From contig JAGQWH010000020.1 of assembly GCA_020437545.1 (NCBI GenBank), positions 1-34,409 of the forward strand: a stretch of 34,409 nt of DNA, written 5' to 3'. The stretch is from Ignavibacteriota bacterium (lineage in GTDB: Bacteria; Bacteroidota; Ignavibacteria; Tepidaquicellales; Tepidaquicellaceae). The position numbers and the translations under genes are program-made. Under the pieces are notes generated by a model, which was given only the letters and a program-made list of their open reading frames with translations, did no database searches and had not been told where the DNA came from. Each line of letters starts with the position of its first letter. The first letter of the stretch is position 1. Shown piece after piece: positions 34,072 through 34,409 of the stretch.

Positions 34072-34374
34072 AACCGAAGCAAAATCAAATATGGTCAGGG
34101 CGAAATCAAATATGACCGGAGCAAAATCAAATATGGTCAGAGCGAAATCAAATATGGTCAGAGCGAAATCAAAAGTGACCGGAGCAAAATCAAATATGGT
34201 CAGAGCGAAATCAAATATTCTCAGAGCGAAATCAAATATGACCGGAGCGAAATCAAATATGACCGGAGCGAAATCAAATATGACCGAAGCGAAATCAAAT
34301 ATGCTCAGAGCAAAATCAAATATGCTCAGAGCGAAATCAAAAGTGTATTATACAAAACTATAAAATCACATTAG
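34000..34374 (+). CDS. Possible repeat protein of heptapeptide units (doubtful)
   Basis: A 124-codon frame runs from TTG at 34000 (or ATG at 34042) to TAG at 34372-34374. Its body is thirteen heptapeptides of the form D/G/S/A-R/Q-S-E/K-I-K-Y. It is not like a known family, and the I-x-Y spacing is not a coiled-coil heptad. No Shine-Dalgarno site precedes either start. Because the DNA period of 21 is a multiple of three, an open frame is expected from the repeat alone; a second forward frame is open too. Changes between units are largely at the first two codons. I therefore regard coding as possible but unproved. Confidence 0.25.
   Translation: MQTEVEHLQSKHLKMKNMETRLEYNRSKIKYGQGEIKYDRSKIKYGQSEIKYGQSEIKSDRSKIKYGQSEIKYSQSEIKYDRSEIKYDRSEIKYDRSEIKYAQSKIKYAQSEIKSVLYKTIKSH
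34072..34344 (+). repeat. 21-bp minisatellite, 13 units
   Basis: Thirteen contiguous 21-bp units each read, in one frame, x-R/Q-S-E/K-I-K-Y. The last nine or so bases (AAATCAAATAT) are nearly constant, and the first six differ between two classes, GACCGG or CGA variants and GGT/GCT/TCT followed by CAG. Units 3 and 6 are identical and units 4 and 7 are identical, so a 63-bp higher-order block (one class-1 unit and two class-2 units) has been duplicated; units 9 and 10 are also identical. Two units (5 and 13) end AAAAGT in place of AAATAT. Confidence 0.95.
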
Positions 34375-34409
34375 AATTAAAGAAATGGTTAAATCTAATT
34401 AAAATATAA

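Noticed and set aside
34072-34344. CRISPR array
   Set aside because: Units are contiguous 21-bp copies without unique spacers, and no cas gene is present.
34091-34363. Second forward frame (MVRAKSNM repeats) and the antisense FDFAPVI frame as genes
   Set aside because: A 21-base period keeps several frames open by itself; the antisense frame has a stop just upstream and no start.

Overview
The window is an AT-rich bacterial chromosome segment of housekeeping type. It most likely comes from the Ignavibacteria, or a close relative in the Bacteroidetes/Chlorobi group. The evidence is a secreted BNR-repeat protein ending in a type IX secretion sorting domain that begins NYPNPFNPTTKIDYIL, an F-type ATP synthase operon without the beta and epsilon genes, weak use of Shine-Dalgarno sites, tRNA genes without encoded CCA, and promoter-like sites resembling the Bacteroidetes TTG/TAnnTTTG type. 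I see no transposase, phage gene, plasmid gene or CRISPR array.

Layout. 1-3.2 kb: a surface protein joining a HEFTH metalloprotease domain, a TolB-like propeller and a C-terminal beta-barrel. 3.2-3.4 kb: tRNA-Arg(TCT) with its own promoter and terminator. 3.4-5.5 kb: a CapA-like lipoprotein (-) and an SDR oxidoreductase (+). 5.6-11.65 kb: the ATP synthase operon atpZ-atpI-atpB-atpE-atpF-atpH-atpA-atpG, closed by a terminator. 11.7-13.0 kb: a PQQ-propeller-like lipoprotein (-). 13.2-19.5 kb: a tripartite RND efflux operon (-) in the order tetR-tolC-MFP-RND, with a strong terminator and a palindromic candidate operator. 19.75-21.85 kb: a sulfur-transfer operon (-) of a sulfide:quinone oxidoreductase-like flavoprotein, a single-cysteine DsrC/TusE protein and a DsrE-family protein. 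22.1-24.1 kb: the T9SS-exported BNR protein. 24.1-26.6 kb: pgsA-pgpA-cinA (-). 26.7-28.9 kb: a thiolase, an unknown exported protein and a DUF3127 OB-fold protein (-). 29.1-29.7 kb: a four-helix membrane protein with an acidic tail (+). 29.7-30.7 kb: an RluA-family pseudouridine synthase (-). 30.9-33.5 kb: an MltD-like LysM transglycosylase (+). 33.5 kb: tRNA-Thr(TGT). 33.6-34.4 kb: non-genic sequence ending in a 21-bp minisatellite.

The genes work as small modules: energy conversion (F1Fo), drug or solvent efflux, sulfane-sulfur handling, phosphatidylglycerol synthesis, and envelope assembly or remodelling. The most notable features lie between the genes. They are a 16-unit, 8-bp tandem repeat inside the ATP synthase operon between atpH and atpA; Shine-Dalgarno sites in that operon only at atpE and atpA; a perfect 15-bp inverted repeat just upstream of the pseudouridine synthase start; the 21-bp minisatellite with a partial 63-bp higher-order pattern; and a dispersed GATTT-rich intergenic element seen three times. 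I did not find a clearly new multi-gene system. The sulfur-transfer operon with its single-cysteine DsrC is the best candidate for unusual biochemistry.
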